A DNA stretch of 20,753 nucleotides from Saccoglossus kowalevskii (taxonomy: Eukaryota > Hemichordata > Enteropneusta > Harrimaniidae), in assembly GCF_000003605.2 (NCBI RefSeq), contig NW_003156741.1, positions 10,695 to 31,447 of the forward strand, given 5' to 3'. Positions within the stretch are counted from its first letter, which is position 1; each line of letters starts with the position of its first letter. Below, piece by piece: positions 7,510 through 17,089 of this stretch. A program made the translations under genes and the position numbers. The notes beneath the pieces are model-generated. The model was given only the letters and a program-made list of their open reading frames with translations, made no database searches and had not been told where the DNA came from.

Positions 7510-8660
7510 TCTCATTTGTTTCATGATTTTATGAGTCACAACTCGTGTACAAAGTGTGATCAATGTATGCATAGCATTGTTATATTTTCTGTACAAGGTG
7601 CCATATTCAAAACTGATACTGCCTTGGTGAGACAATTGCTCAGGGATTTTTTTGAACAGAGACGCAGCACCCCTTTACCCTAGGGAGCAGATCCTCTGGC
7701 AACCATAAAATTCTGATTGACCTGTCTGATAGTAATTTTGGCCCCAAGGAGGCCATAAAATGCTCCATTTTAACTTAGAATTATCAAAAACTCCACACCC
7801 TGGTAGGGAAAACCCTATTTCCCCACTTGCTGAATTGCAGTGCTCCCTCTTGCAGTTTTTTTCTAGAAAAGACCCTGATTGCTAATAAATGTATTGTTAC
7901 AGGTAGTTTGAATTTGCACAAAACATTTTGATAGTACACAGAAAGTACAATTCTTAGAAGTAATGTCCAGGATTATAATGCCATGAACAAACATGTTATA
8001 AATTGTAGAAGTTTATAGAAAGGGTGAATAACGAGCATTATTGATGTGGCTTAGCCACTCATCATTTTGGAGAATTCCCATGATGCTCTGCTTCATTTGA
8101 TGTGAATATTTTTTAATGTAGTATACTGTTAAATATTTTATTTTAGCTGGAATTAATTTCGCTGAATAGACATTTTGGGTGTTTTTGTACTGATTTTATT
8201 TTCACTGATTTTTGACGAGTGAATGTCTTATCTATGGTATTATATTACTAGACACTGTCTTTTCCATTCAGTAATTTGTAAAGGTAAAATCTGACCAGAC
8301 ATTGCACTCAAAAGCTGATGTACTCTGAATATAATCTTTTGTGGAGCTCCAACTACGGAGGTAGTTCAAAATGAGTTTCAAAGTCTACTGTTTTTGAAGA
8401 GCATGCTTACATAAATTAAAGGCATTTCATGATCAAAATAAGAGATATTTTAATGATTCAGTATACATTAAATTTAAATCATAACTTATAAAGTACACTT
8501 CTTACCAGTTAAATGAAAAAACTAGGGTTGTCACGAGTAGTAATAAATGTGGTCCCCTACAAATCAAAATATCTTTGCTACTGTCATCACTCCAAGTCAT
8601 GCTGATGTGTGACCCATATTTACATACGCTTTCCAAAGTGAATGACCTTAAATCACATCA
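7510..8660. other. Intergenic stretch with no supported gene
   Basis: AT-rich sequence with stops in all frames at short intervals. I see no inverted termini, tRNA or splice-flanked open frame here. The segment 7660-7870 is locally less AT-rich and could be an old repeat, but shows no terminal structure. Confidence 0.5.
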
Positions 8661-8665
8661 TTTCA

Positions 8666-8679
8666 TCACCAGAGGGCGC
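8666..8679 (+). promoter_or_regulatory. CTCF-like insulator motif
   Basis: TCACCAGAGGGCGC matches the animal CTCF core consensus CCASYAGRKGGCRS at 13 of 14 positions. It stands in the intergenic region between CDC20 and the minus-strand gene at 11 kb, a plausible boundary position. Occupancy cannot be judged from sequence. Confidence 0.45.
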
Positions 8680-8689
8680 TTCAGAAAAG

Positions 8690-10030
8690 ATTAAAATTAG
8701 TAATTTGAATATTTTATTACAATCGGGTAAATAAAGTTCACATGTTATATCAAAAAACACACTCATTGTTACAGAGATATATTTATTAAAAAGGAAATTT
8801 TATCTGTAAAAAGGCCTAGAGGGTTATACAGCATTTATTTTTGGCAATCATCTATTATAAAAATAAATATAAACTTGAAATTGGAAAAAGAGTTCACCAA
8901 AACTACTACAACCTGTGTTTGTTGCAAATACATTGTAGCTTGTCGATTTTTTCTAATAAATGTTAAGTGTCGAGACAGTAAGTATCACGCACGATATTTT
9001 TAGAAAAACGCAGTCAATATCCATTTCGGCGCATTAATTTTGTCAAAGCCGAATGCATGTATGCTTCTAAATAGGGTAAATAACAGAGGTAAGCTGTTGC
9101 TGTGTAATAGTTGCATTTGGTTGTCTAATATTTGATGATTTGGATTTGTACGAATTGTGGGAAATGTAAAATAAATGTTTACAGTTCATTGTTGCTTGTT
9201 TGCATACATGAAAGCCCCCCACCCACCACCCATGCGCGTAAATTCAGACCATCAAATATTTAACATAATAGTCTCTTCAATAAAGCTGTACGAATACTCT
9301 CTCAGACAGACAAATGTTCTCCGGCAGGTAAAACGGTTCAGTATGTATCATCTGAATGCCCGCTACTATATTCCTCTACACAAGTCCTATATATTAGGGC
9401 ACACACAATGCTTTACACTTAGTTACCAGTGTCCTATGCTGTTGAGTTGGGCAGAAAAGCATTTTTCCCCGAATAGACTCATTAAAGTTTACGCGACAAC
9501 GCCATCAACGTCGAACTCAGCCGATGCTTGAAAAATAGAAAGTCTTTATGTAAATGTGTTTTTTGTCTTGGTATATTATGCTGCACTCAAGTCAGTATAG
9601 AGTGAACAAATATTTGAAGATACGGTCTTATACTATACTAATATAACCCAGCCTATTTTAATTTTAGGGGATAAGAACGTTTTTACTTGTTAAAATTTTC
9701 GAAATTCATGCGCAGAAAATGTATTCGTTATTTAAAAAATATATATATAGTGGTGAGAACATCCCACGGAACACTCGCCTGCATGCTGCTTTTATCGCTC
9801 TCGACTGTTGAATTGTGGGTTTTATTTCGGAACAGATAGCACTACTTATTTCAAACTGTGAAAAATTACAATTTATAATTGCATATCTTCCTAAATGTTA
9901 TTATGTTAAACACATTACCTCTCGATTAAAAAGGTTGCATTGCTCGTTGACCTTACATTTATGACCCCCCTAAAAAAGTAGAAAAAAAACGTGGAAACTT
10001 CCTGTGTAATATACATTAAAAAAAAGGAAT
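8690..10030. other. Intergenic stretch with no supported gene
   Basis: AT-rich. An ATG-started open frame of 118 codons at 9175-9531 has no recognisable motif, no splice context and a composition like its surroundings; I treat it as chance. A perfect cAMP-response-type octamer TGACGTCA lies just beyond, at 10036-10043. Confidence 0.45.
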
Positions 10031-10035
10031 ATTGA

Positions 10036-10043
10036 TGACGTCA
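10036..10043. promoter_or_regulatory. CRE-like palindrome TGACGTCA
   Basis: A perfect CREB/ATF octamer about 290 bases upstream of the small open frame at 10331, in a region where CpG density rises. Functional relevance is unproven. Confidence 0.3.
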
Positions 10044-10330
10044 CCGGGATGACATCTCATTACCGTACGTGATAATGTATGCTAATGATATGTTATATTG
10101 TAGACCCCAGGCGGAACAATAGATTAGAATCCATTATTGTATTGAGGGATGTTCGTATAACAAAAACACCAGTAGTTTGAAAGGATCGACTTTGGCAGGT
10201 ACTACTGTAACTTTCAGCGATACACAGATCCGAGATTATGGCGACCGTGAATTGGTGTAATCTCACGAGAGACAAACTTTCGCGACTTTCACGAGTCTTT
10301 GGAAAATTCTAGCAGTAAATATCCCACGAC

Positions 10331-10558
10331 ATGAAGTATCATAGCCTGATGAGGTCGCGTGATTTGCGCCCTCCGCGGAGCTCCAAACCGAACATTGTGA
10401 GGTATGATGCCGTTCGGTCGGAGAGGGCGCTACTCACGCCTACACGTCAGACGAAGAGTATCCGTGACAATCGCGAAATGTTGTCTTCACGTCTGCTATA
10501 CAATTCTAGTATCGTGAAAAATTATAGCAGTGTAATCAAACAGTTTAGCTGGGGGTAA
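10331..10558 (+). CDS. Possible small protein, 75 codons, unknown
   Basis: ATG-started frame in a CpG-richer segment, ending TAA at 10556-10558. The product is basic and serine/arginine-rich (MKYHSLMRSRDLRPPRSSKP at the start) with no membrane segment or known motif. It points toward the minus-strand gene at 10654 and the two stop codons are 95 bases apart. Upstream in-frame TAG and TAA rule out an extension. I see no polyadenylation signal. A frame of this length is expected by chance in this window, so the call is weak. Confidence 0.22.
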   Translation: MKYHSLMRSRDLRPPRSSKPNIVRYDAVRSERALLTPTRQTKSIRDNREMLSSRLLYNSSIVKNYSSVIKQFSWG

Positions 10559-10653
10559 CAACTTCACGAGGAATAAGCTGGAGGGCGTGTGGTGGAGTTT
10601 TATAATTAAGTTTTAACAGGAAACCAGCGCTTATTAGTGTTCCCATTTACGTG

Positions 10654-11496
10654 TTACAAATACGTGTCATCTTCGTCACTCTCGGTGTCAGCATCCACAA
10701 CGACGCCCAGGTCATTCGTTTCAACTTGTTCAAAGCTAGGATTGTCTACTCCTTCATCGACTTCCGTTGTAACTATGGTAACCCCGACATTAGAATGCTC
10801 AAGAAGTAGCATGTCCTCGTTGCTGACCGGGGTTGCTTGTAACCCATCATCATCTACAATCTCCAACTTCCACTCCTCCCTTATTCCATCTTCTTGCTGC
10901 ACAGTTGTAGTTGTTGTTGTCGTCGTCGTTACCACGGTTACTGTTTCAGCCTCCTCCGACGTCTGATGGAACGTAGACAGCGTGGTGTCCACTTGTTTCT
11001 CTTCCCATCGCGAGGGCGCTTCTTCTTCTTCTATCATGTCTTCGTGGAAGGATGTGCGGATGCCCTCCGCCGTCGCCTGGCAACTGAAATCTCGAGACGT
11101 CTGTGTTTTGATGGATCGTTTGGGTCGTTTTATAGGTGGTCGCCTTCGTCCAGGTTTGAACGCAACAACTGTCGGTCCCTCGGTGCTCTGGCCATGTTGG
11201 TCCAATTCTCGTCGGATTTCAACAAGCATGTCCTTTTTTATTTGAGTACCAACATCACACGACGTCATAGTCATTGCGTCTTTTCTCTCAGGTCGAGGTC
11301 GCCTAATAAAGGTTCCGTTGTGTTCCATGACGCGTCCCACCATTTTTAGATCATCTATCTCTTCCATCTCTGACAGAATTTCGGTTCTGGTGATTTGACA
11401 ACAGAAGTCCTCTCTGTTGCCCGGCTGCTCTTTGTTTGTCGAACCATTTTTGACCACTTTGCCATTTTTACTCTTCTTGGTTTTACTTTTCGCCAT
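10654..11496 (-). CDS. Uncharacterised single-exon gene, 280 aa, low-complexity acidic protein
   Basis: Uninterrupted ATG-to-stop frame of 281 codons, far longer than expected by chance at this base composition, with A at -3 and G at +4 around the ATG. I do not recognise a family. From the N terminus: a lysine-rich start (MAKSKTKKSKNGKVVKNG), a short Cys motif DFCCQITRTEI (30-40), a second related piece TSCDVGTQIKKDM (78-90), a basic nuclear-localisation-like patch GRRRPPIKRPKR (116-127), a third Cys motif DFSCQATAEGI (136-146), a Glu cluster, nine consecutive threonines (190-198) and a strongly acidic tail ending TESDEDDTYL. The repeated (D)F-x-CQ-x-T/VGTQ-like pieces suggest short interaction motifs in a disordered protein. 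There is no signal peptide or membrane span. An E-box CACGTG sits 7 bases upstream of the ATG. Single-exon structure beside an intron-rich gene could mean an old retrogene. Confidence 0.8.
   Translation of the reverse strand: MAKSKTKKSKNGKVVKNGSTNKEQPGNREDFCCQITRTEILSEMEEIDDLKMVGRVMEHNGTFIRRPRPERKDAMTMTSCDVGTQIKKDMLVEIRRELDQHGQSTEGPTVVAFKPGRRRPPIKRPKRSIKTQTSRDFSCQATAEGIRTSFHEDMIEEEEAPSRWEEKQVDTTLSTFHQTSEEAETVTVVTTTTTTTTTVQQEDGIREEWKLEIVDDDGLQATPVSNEDMLLLEHSNVGVTIVTTEVDEGVDNPSFEQVETNDLGVVVDADTESDEDDTYL
10903..10930. repeat. GTT/GTC trinucleotide tract coding the polythreonine run
   Basis: On the plus strand a run of GTT and GTC triplets; on the coding minus strand these read as ACN threonine codons. 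Length variation here would change the polythreonine run without shifting frame. Confidence 0.7.
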
Positions 11497-11503
11497 GTTT
11501 AAC

Positions 11504-11509
11504 CACGTG
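11504..11509. promoter_or_regulatory. E-box CACGTG upstream of the 280-codon gene
   Basis: Palindromic E-box 7 bases from the minus-strand ATG, probably within the 5' UTR or core promoter. Single hexamers are frequent by chance. Confidence 0.25.
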
Positions 11510-11510
11510 A

Positions 11511-12276
11511 CCTATAAAATCAATGAAAAAATGACACAAAACAGTCAGCATCACATGATTGTGTGGTCAATTCCCATATTAGTTTTCACATATCTGCTTT
11601 TCAATATTGTGTACACGCCTCTCCCCTGGAGCATGAACACTAAGTGCATTGTTGCCACGTGTTTATGTATCCACGATGTCTTCACCCAAACAAGAGAAAC
11701 CATATGTTCGAAATGTATACCCAACTGAACAACAAAAGAATGAAGCACTCAACACGGCATGTTTGCCAGTTCACGAACTTGGACTTCTAATTAAGGCAAT
11801 GGTTTCAAGCGGGATACTCTGATTGGCTGGCCGCCGTTACCCGAAATCGATGCACTGATATAATTAATTAATTTATCTGTACGAGCAATACCTGGATATA
11901 CCTGTGAACAATTTCACAAGAAGGTCATAGACATTCCTTAAGTAACGTCACCTGTAATGTTAATAGGGGTACATATTACATAAACACGGAGGTATGCCCC
12001 CTTTATTGTTAGCTACATCACCTAATTCATCGGACATATTTGCTATAAACCAGGCTATTATTTTTAATAAATGCCGGCTTAAGACATGTGATACAACCTG
12101 TTGAATTGGTTTTACACGTTTGTAGCGTGTAGGGTGTGTGAATGGGCATATACTTCCTATATTTTTACGGAGCCCACGGTCCAGACCAGTACTTTTGCTC
12201 CGGCCTGTGTCACAGTGTATACGTATCATGCAGCAACATACAACTACTCTTTACGCCGAGGGGTCACGAAAAAATG
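11511..12276. other. Upstream region of the minus-strand gene, no gene supported
   Basis: Frames open for 60-100 codons occur on both strands without ATG, motif or splice support. No terminal repeat structure is visible before the hairpin at 12277. Confidence 0.45.
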
Positions 12277-12369
12277 TAGCCCTGAGTACAGTCCTGTAGG
12301 TCGGCCTGATCATTCAGCGCCGAATGATCAGCGGAAGGAGGCCAACCTACAGGACTGTACTCAGGGCTA
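12277..12369. repeat. 93-base near-perfect hairpin
   Basis: Left arm starts TAGCCCTGAGTACAGTCCTG and the right arm ends with its complement at 12369. The outer stem pairs 28 of 29 bases with one mismatch. The right arm then has a 9-base bulge (CGGAAGGAG), and an apical stem CTGATCATTC/GAATGATCAG of 10 bp closes on a six-base loop AGCGCC. It has no coding frame of its own. It could be a tiny foldback element, a small-RNA precursor or a palindrome made during assembly. Confidence 0.85.
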
Positions 12370-12689
12370 GAAAAATTGATACTCATGATTAGCTTGTCGA
12401 CGTGGAAAGCAAGTGAAATATTTCGACAGGCATGTCCATTTGTTTTTTCATGTCCCCACGGTGTACGTGCAAGAATCGCTGCTTGGTTCGAGAACGTGCT
12501 ACGATATCATCGATCACTATTGCGCCTTAAATAATCCCAGATAAGTGCCTTCGGACATGATAGGTACGTGACTTATCATAATTTTCCCCGACAGTACGCG
12601 GCTAGTATTTAATAAAATCTGGACCCCGCCTTGTACAGTTGTAGTAGTGTTGATTTATACTTTCTTTCCAAGGGAAGGCCACACCTTTT

Positions 12690-13079
12690 GGTTTTTCCAT
12701 TTGTGACACGCAAAGAAGGAATGCTAACAATTCAGTATAGAAGGAATTCCTAGTTCATTATATTCCTTTGTTACACTACTTCGATTGGCGTTTACGACCG
12801 GCACATACAATCGTGTATAAGTGAAACGTTCGGAGGCCACAAACTCGCAATCACCTTTTCAAAACAACATAAATCCCCTTTACCACAGGCTCGTTTCTCG
12901 AGCAAGGGTAACAACTGGGCGAATTCAACCAGGGCGTATCCCGTTATGCTTGGGTTGGAAACACCAGTGAAAAATGCTCTCACTGTCCAACAACAATGAC
13001 TCCAAACTACATCTGACTTACCAGTGTGGCGTAAAGTCTTCTTTAATAACGGACTATGGTGTCTGAGACGTCGTCTGCG
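12690..13079 (-). pseudogene. Possible decayed coding segment, minus strand
   Basis: Read on the minus strand, one frame is open from 13079 to a TAA at 12792 (95 sense codons, includes SNPSITGYALVEFAQLLPLL). A second frame becomes protein-like from about 12856 (CEFVASERFTYTRLYVPVV) and is broken by TAG near 12725, after which HSFFACHKWKNQKVWPSLGKK continues in the same frame to about 12660. A shift between frames plus internal stops is what a decayed gene or transposon would show. No family is recognised and no start codon is evident; open frames of this length can arise by chance. Confidence 0.2.
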
Positions 13080-14879
13080 CTAATCATAAAGTTTCCAAAC
13101 AGCTACGAAATAAAAGTTAGCCCTTCAGTGACTTGTAGGTGGGAAAAGACGTCCGGTGTCAACAACCAACTCACATACACGTAAATGTATTCACTTTTTA
13201 CTGCTGTCTATTGAGATGCAAATACTTGAAAACGACACTAATGCAAATTTACGCGCATGTATAGTGTTACCCCACCTTTCAAGGTTGACCCCATCTGCCT
13301 TGAAGCAGTCCTGCATTCCATGCCAGACACCTAATTCGTCCAATACAAAAGGTATACACATCTCAATGAAGCGATAGTAGTAAATATGGGTTGCCTAATG
13401 TGTATATATTGCGATACAACGCACGTTTTACCTGGTCTGTAAATATGGTAGTGTGGTGGCGTATGTACTCCTACATTTATAGCCAGCGTGTCGTCCTCAG
13501 CGACACATTTATTTTAACGTAGATTATAACGTAGATTATATAGTGCCGTAACTTCTCAATCGCCACCTTGGGGTCACCACCTCTGTTATAAGTTATTAGT
13601 CCTCATTTTCGCGATGAAAGCCACATATTCAGAAGTAGACCACTTGATTTTCTGGGGGTGGCCAGGAAGATTGAATGGCTACTTGTTTGCGATACTTGGC
13701 ATAGCAATCGGTTTTTAGAAGGCTTTGTCTCCAACTTTTTTTTTTCAGCGCTTACAATTATTCTTTATTTTTAGTATTTACAATATTTGTTACAAATTAC
13801 ATTACAAATATTTGTTATATTATGGTTTTTATAAAAGGATAATTTATTTGCAAAATATATATCGAGATTCGATACTGATATTTGCTTTAACGGCTGAATT
13901 GACAGAATATAAAATATACGTTTCATATTACAAGAGAGATTTTGTTTAAGTATGGTTTAAACCACAGTCCCTTCACAAACCTATGAGAGTATGAAAATGC
14001 ATCACAGCACTGTGAACGGAACTGGAAGGGGAGGGGTGTTTTGCAATGTTCCCATTGTACAGTTCATCTCTGTGTAATTCGTACATTTTACTTTTGTGTT
14101 TTGGGTGATTTGCCGGGGGGGTGCATTTTTTTTTTTTATTTCGCTGGAAAAATTTAGGATATCTTTTCCCGGGTAGAATAGAATAGAGTATGTAGTTATA
14201 TTCCAAACTTCCACGCCAACCATTGCTCATCGTAATACTATTTTCAACTCACGGCCACGTTCCGGACCACTTGTACAATACTAGTATTACAAAGCATGTA
14301 GTAAATGAATGTGGCACTCAGAAAAAGAACCAAGCTATATGATAAAACTATTTTTCTGCGCATGTGTCTACAAAATTTACATCCCCAAACGAACACAATT
14401 TTAATTTTTATTTCCAACGGTTGCCAAACCATTTTGGAGGGATGCAGATCTTGGTATAGCATGGTTTGCACAACGACCCTGCTTTGTTTACAGAATTGCA
14501 CCTGTCCTTTGTCCCCTTGTAAGTCGTCGAAATTAAAACAGGAGGAAACAAAAACACCACTACACAATAAAACAAGAATGGAAACAACTTTTATCACTGT
14601 GGCAATAGAGCTCGTTCTATTTTATCGCTGCTTTAACATACTACATACAGTGAAACATTCGAAAGGTATTGTAGTTACAAACTCCGAGGCCATTTCCATT
14701 AATATATTACATACTCAATTTTCATTAACAATGTACTCACATTGTGCATAGGAGATACAGGAGATTGTAAAATCATTTATTTTCACTGACATTTAATTTC
14801 ACTATTTTGTTATTTTGAGCATATTCACTGAGTTTTGTGTTCACAAATTTGCCACGGAAATAAGAAGGTTTATTGTTAT
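13080..14879. other. Gene-poor stretch
   Basis: Contains a short tandem duplication (TAACGTAGATTATA twice, about 13516-13542), an AT-rich palindromic patch near 13780-13815 (AATATTTGT with ACAAATATT), and an ATG-started frame of 148 codons at 14305-14751 on the plus strand. That frame is long for this base composition but is overlapped by an equally open antisense frame, has no recognisable motif and is cysteine-rich in an irregular way; I would not call it a gene without transcript data. Confidence 0.4.
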
Positions 14880-15076
14880 TTAAAGCGGGAGGGTCGTCAC
14901 CTGCGCACGTGCGGGAATTGAGTCCCAAGCGATAACAACAGACACTAAAACGCAAAGGCTCATGGGTAGACACTTATTTGTAAACAATGACACTATTGAC
15001 GCTGCAGGTGACGACACGACGCAATGACACGCTATGGCCGTCTGACGCATGCGCAGGTGACGACTCCCCGCTTTAA
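14880..15076. mobile_element. TTAA-flanked MITE, family II
   Basis: The element is 14884-15072 (189 bp), flanked by TTAA at 14880-14883 and 15073-15076. The ends read AGCGGGAGGGTCGTCACCTG and, on the other strand, AGCGGGGAGTCGTCACCTG, continuing through TGCGCA. Its terminal layout (TTAA, AGCG, GTCGTC, CTGCGCA) resembles family I in intron 7 of CDC20 and at 17.9 kb, while the interior is unrelated. It has no coding capacity. Confidence 0.8.
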
Positions 15077-15262
15077 CATCTCACATGGATTTCATTTAGC
15101 GGATTTTACATATCAGTCTGGGCAAAAATAGCGAAATTAAAACCCAGTGGATAATTATTGCATTTACTGTATTACTAAATAAAATGAATGCGGTGCGGTA
15201 TGCTAAACAATTGAGGAAATGTGCCTGTAATCGGATGCTAAAGTTCAACAAACTAAAATAAT

Positions 15263-15756
15263 TTAAGGATGTAGTAGACATAACAGTCACTATTTTATCC
15301 ATTTTTTGTTTATTGTCTATTTTGGTGGCATTTGTCTATCCTAACAATAATCGTTGGCGAGAAATCTTGTTATAAACTAAAAGTAAATTGAGTGTAATTC
15401 AGTGACCGTGGTCCAACATTTCAAGCTGGTCTCATGAAATAAATGCATCTCGCTGGGCAAAAATCTTGTCACCCGATTGTATGGGACACCCTGTGGTTAA
15501 CATCATTACGATGTTTGTTACTCATCTAACTAGTTCCAGTTTCATGCAGTACTCGTTTTTTTAAAATAACATTTTTGTTTGTTTACTTAGCAGTCACGTG
15601 ATAACCATTAAATTCTACCCAAAATTACCCAGAATTTCAGAAAGTGTGAGATAAGAGGTTTCATAAAATATATGGTTTACTATAGTTCAGGACAATTCTT
15701 ATATGAAAATATCAAGCCTAACTATAACATACTTGTTATGTCTACTACATCCTTAA
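15263..15756. mobile_element. TTAA-flanked MITE, family III
   Basis: The element is 15267-15752 (486 bp), flanked by TTAA at 15263-15266 and 15753-15756. The terminal inverted repeats are a perfect 19 bases, GGATGTAGTAGACATAACA. The TIR is different from families I and II, but the TTAA target is the same, so a piggyBac-like transposase is the natural inference. No open frame of note is inside. The perfect TIRs suggest a fairly recent insertion. Confidence 0.88.
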
Positions 15757-16411
15757 CCCGAAACTTTTTTCGACGGCCTCCCCAAAGGCTACCATCTATC
15801 TGCGCTCAGCTCCTAATGGTTATCCCCCTTCTTTGAACATTTCGCCACAATATGTGTAATATTCACCCCACGTAAGCTACATTTTCTCTTCCAAAACAAT
15901 GATTCGTGGAATATTTCCACGTCCGGGTCGCGAATGGTGTGAACTTGAGCAGCGCCCTCAATGGCATAATATTTCCAGTCCCCCGGCGGAAAATACAATA
16001 GGCTCAATATTTAACCTGGACACATTTGCAGCTGGTACTGGTCCAACTACAAAAAAGTGTTATTGTGGCGGTACGTGTATATAGAGCTGATATATTGTTA
16101 TATTTAATTGTAGATTGGCATAGTCTGATTGTCCTATTCGAATTAGTGGAATGTAGGTACTATTATATATTGCAACTTAATTGGTCACGTTAGTCACGAC
16201 AATACACAGAGTGCAATGTTAGGTTGATTTCGTTATTGATTATTGGCATATAATATAATTATTGTTTTCTAAAAATAAGTTTTCAGGCACTTCGAATTTT
16301 TAGCGTAGATCGTTTGTTATTCAACCATTGTAGTATATGTGTTATTGTTAAATTATTTGTGACGCAGGCCTCTGTAACTGATATCGACGAGCACAACCAG
16401 GAAACGATAGA
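15757..16411. other. No supported gene; small ATG frame at 15899-16084
   Basis: A 61-codon plus-strand frame (starts MIRGIFPRPGREWCELEQRP) has A at -3 and a possible donor GCG|GTACGT at its end, but a nearly as long antisense frame overlaps it and nothing identifies it. Splicing to the TTTTCAG acceptor at 16281-16287 would end after a few codons. Left as an unproven small frame. Confidence 0.3.
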
Positions 16412-16468
16412 TAAGTCGCGGTTTTTGCTTGGATCCCGACACCCGCGACTTAGCGAGGGGCCACTGTA
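16412..16468 (-). mobile_element. Terminus of a pogo/Tigger-like DNA transposon
   Basis: Read on the minus strand from 16466 the sequence starts CAGTGGCCCCTCGCTAAGTC, preceded by TA (16467-16468), the target dinucleotide of Tc1/mariner/pogo elements. CAGT followed a few bases later by a TCGCTNA block resembles Tigger termini. A subterminal palindrome pairs TAAGTCGCGG (16412-16421) with CCGCGACTTA (16443-16452). I do not find the partner end to the left, so this is a solo or truncated end. Confidence 0.4.
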
Positions 16469-16644
16469 TATTCTTATCTGAAGCTTTACATAACGAGTTC
16501 GTAGAAACAATGAGTAATGTTTGTACTTGGGTGGGGCATGAACTTGACACATTTTTATATCAGTTTACGTCACCGTGACTACATCTAAATACATAAATTC
16601 GATGCATCGCTTTGGCTTTCAGCCCAATGATTGTTAAATAACGA

Positions 16645-17082
16645 CTTATTTTTATCCGACATCGTATTTTAGTAGATTATCGTGGCGACGATTAAAACCT
16701 GTGTCATAAATTGTAAATACTTCTATTATCACACACACATCTTTATGTCGTCACTGTTTCCCAGAAATTCGTTTGTTTGCTGCAATTACAACTTATCGCC
16801 AGATTTCCTTGACTTTTGCCATATGGCTTTGTTTTATAGTGTTTATCACACAATTCCTTATTTTTTAGTCGCACCCGACATAGTATTATAGTTGATTATC
16901 ATGGTGGCGATTACAAACTGTGTCATAAATTGTAAATATTTCCATTATCACACACACACCTTTACTAGTACGTCGTCACTGTTTCCCAGAAATTCGTTTG
17001 TTCGCTGCAATTGCAACTTATCGCAAGATTTCCTTGACTTTTACCATATGGCTTTGTTTTATAGTATTTATTACACAATTCC
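16645..17082. repeat. Tandem duplication, unit about 219 bp
   Basis: Copy 1 is about 16645-16856 and copy 2 about 16857-17082. Both carry TGTGTCATAAATTGTAAAT, a CACACACA patch, CTGTTTCCCAGAAATTCG and CCATATGGCTTTGTTTTATA in the same order, with scattered substitutions and small indels. The parallel open frames in both copies are a by-product of the duplication, not evidence of genes. Confidence 0.85.
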
Positions 17083-17089
17083 GATGTAA

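Noticed and set aside
9175..9531. 118-codon ATG frame on the plus strand
   Set aside because: No motif, no splice or promoter context, and length within what this many AT-rich bases produce by chance.
10637..11349. Plus-strand frames opposite the 280-codon gene
   Set aside because: Shadow frames of the minus-strand coding sequence.
14244..14751. Overlapping 148-codon plus and 117-codon minus frames
   Set aside because: They oppose each other, the minus frame has no ATG, and neither product shows a recognisable domain.
16682..17089. Two similar consecutive plus-strand frames that look like paralogous small genes
   Set aside because: They are the same position of a 219-bp tandem duplication; neither begins with ATG in a good context and the similarity is explained at the DNA level.
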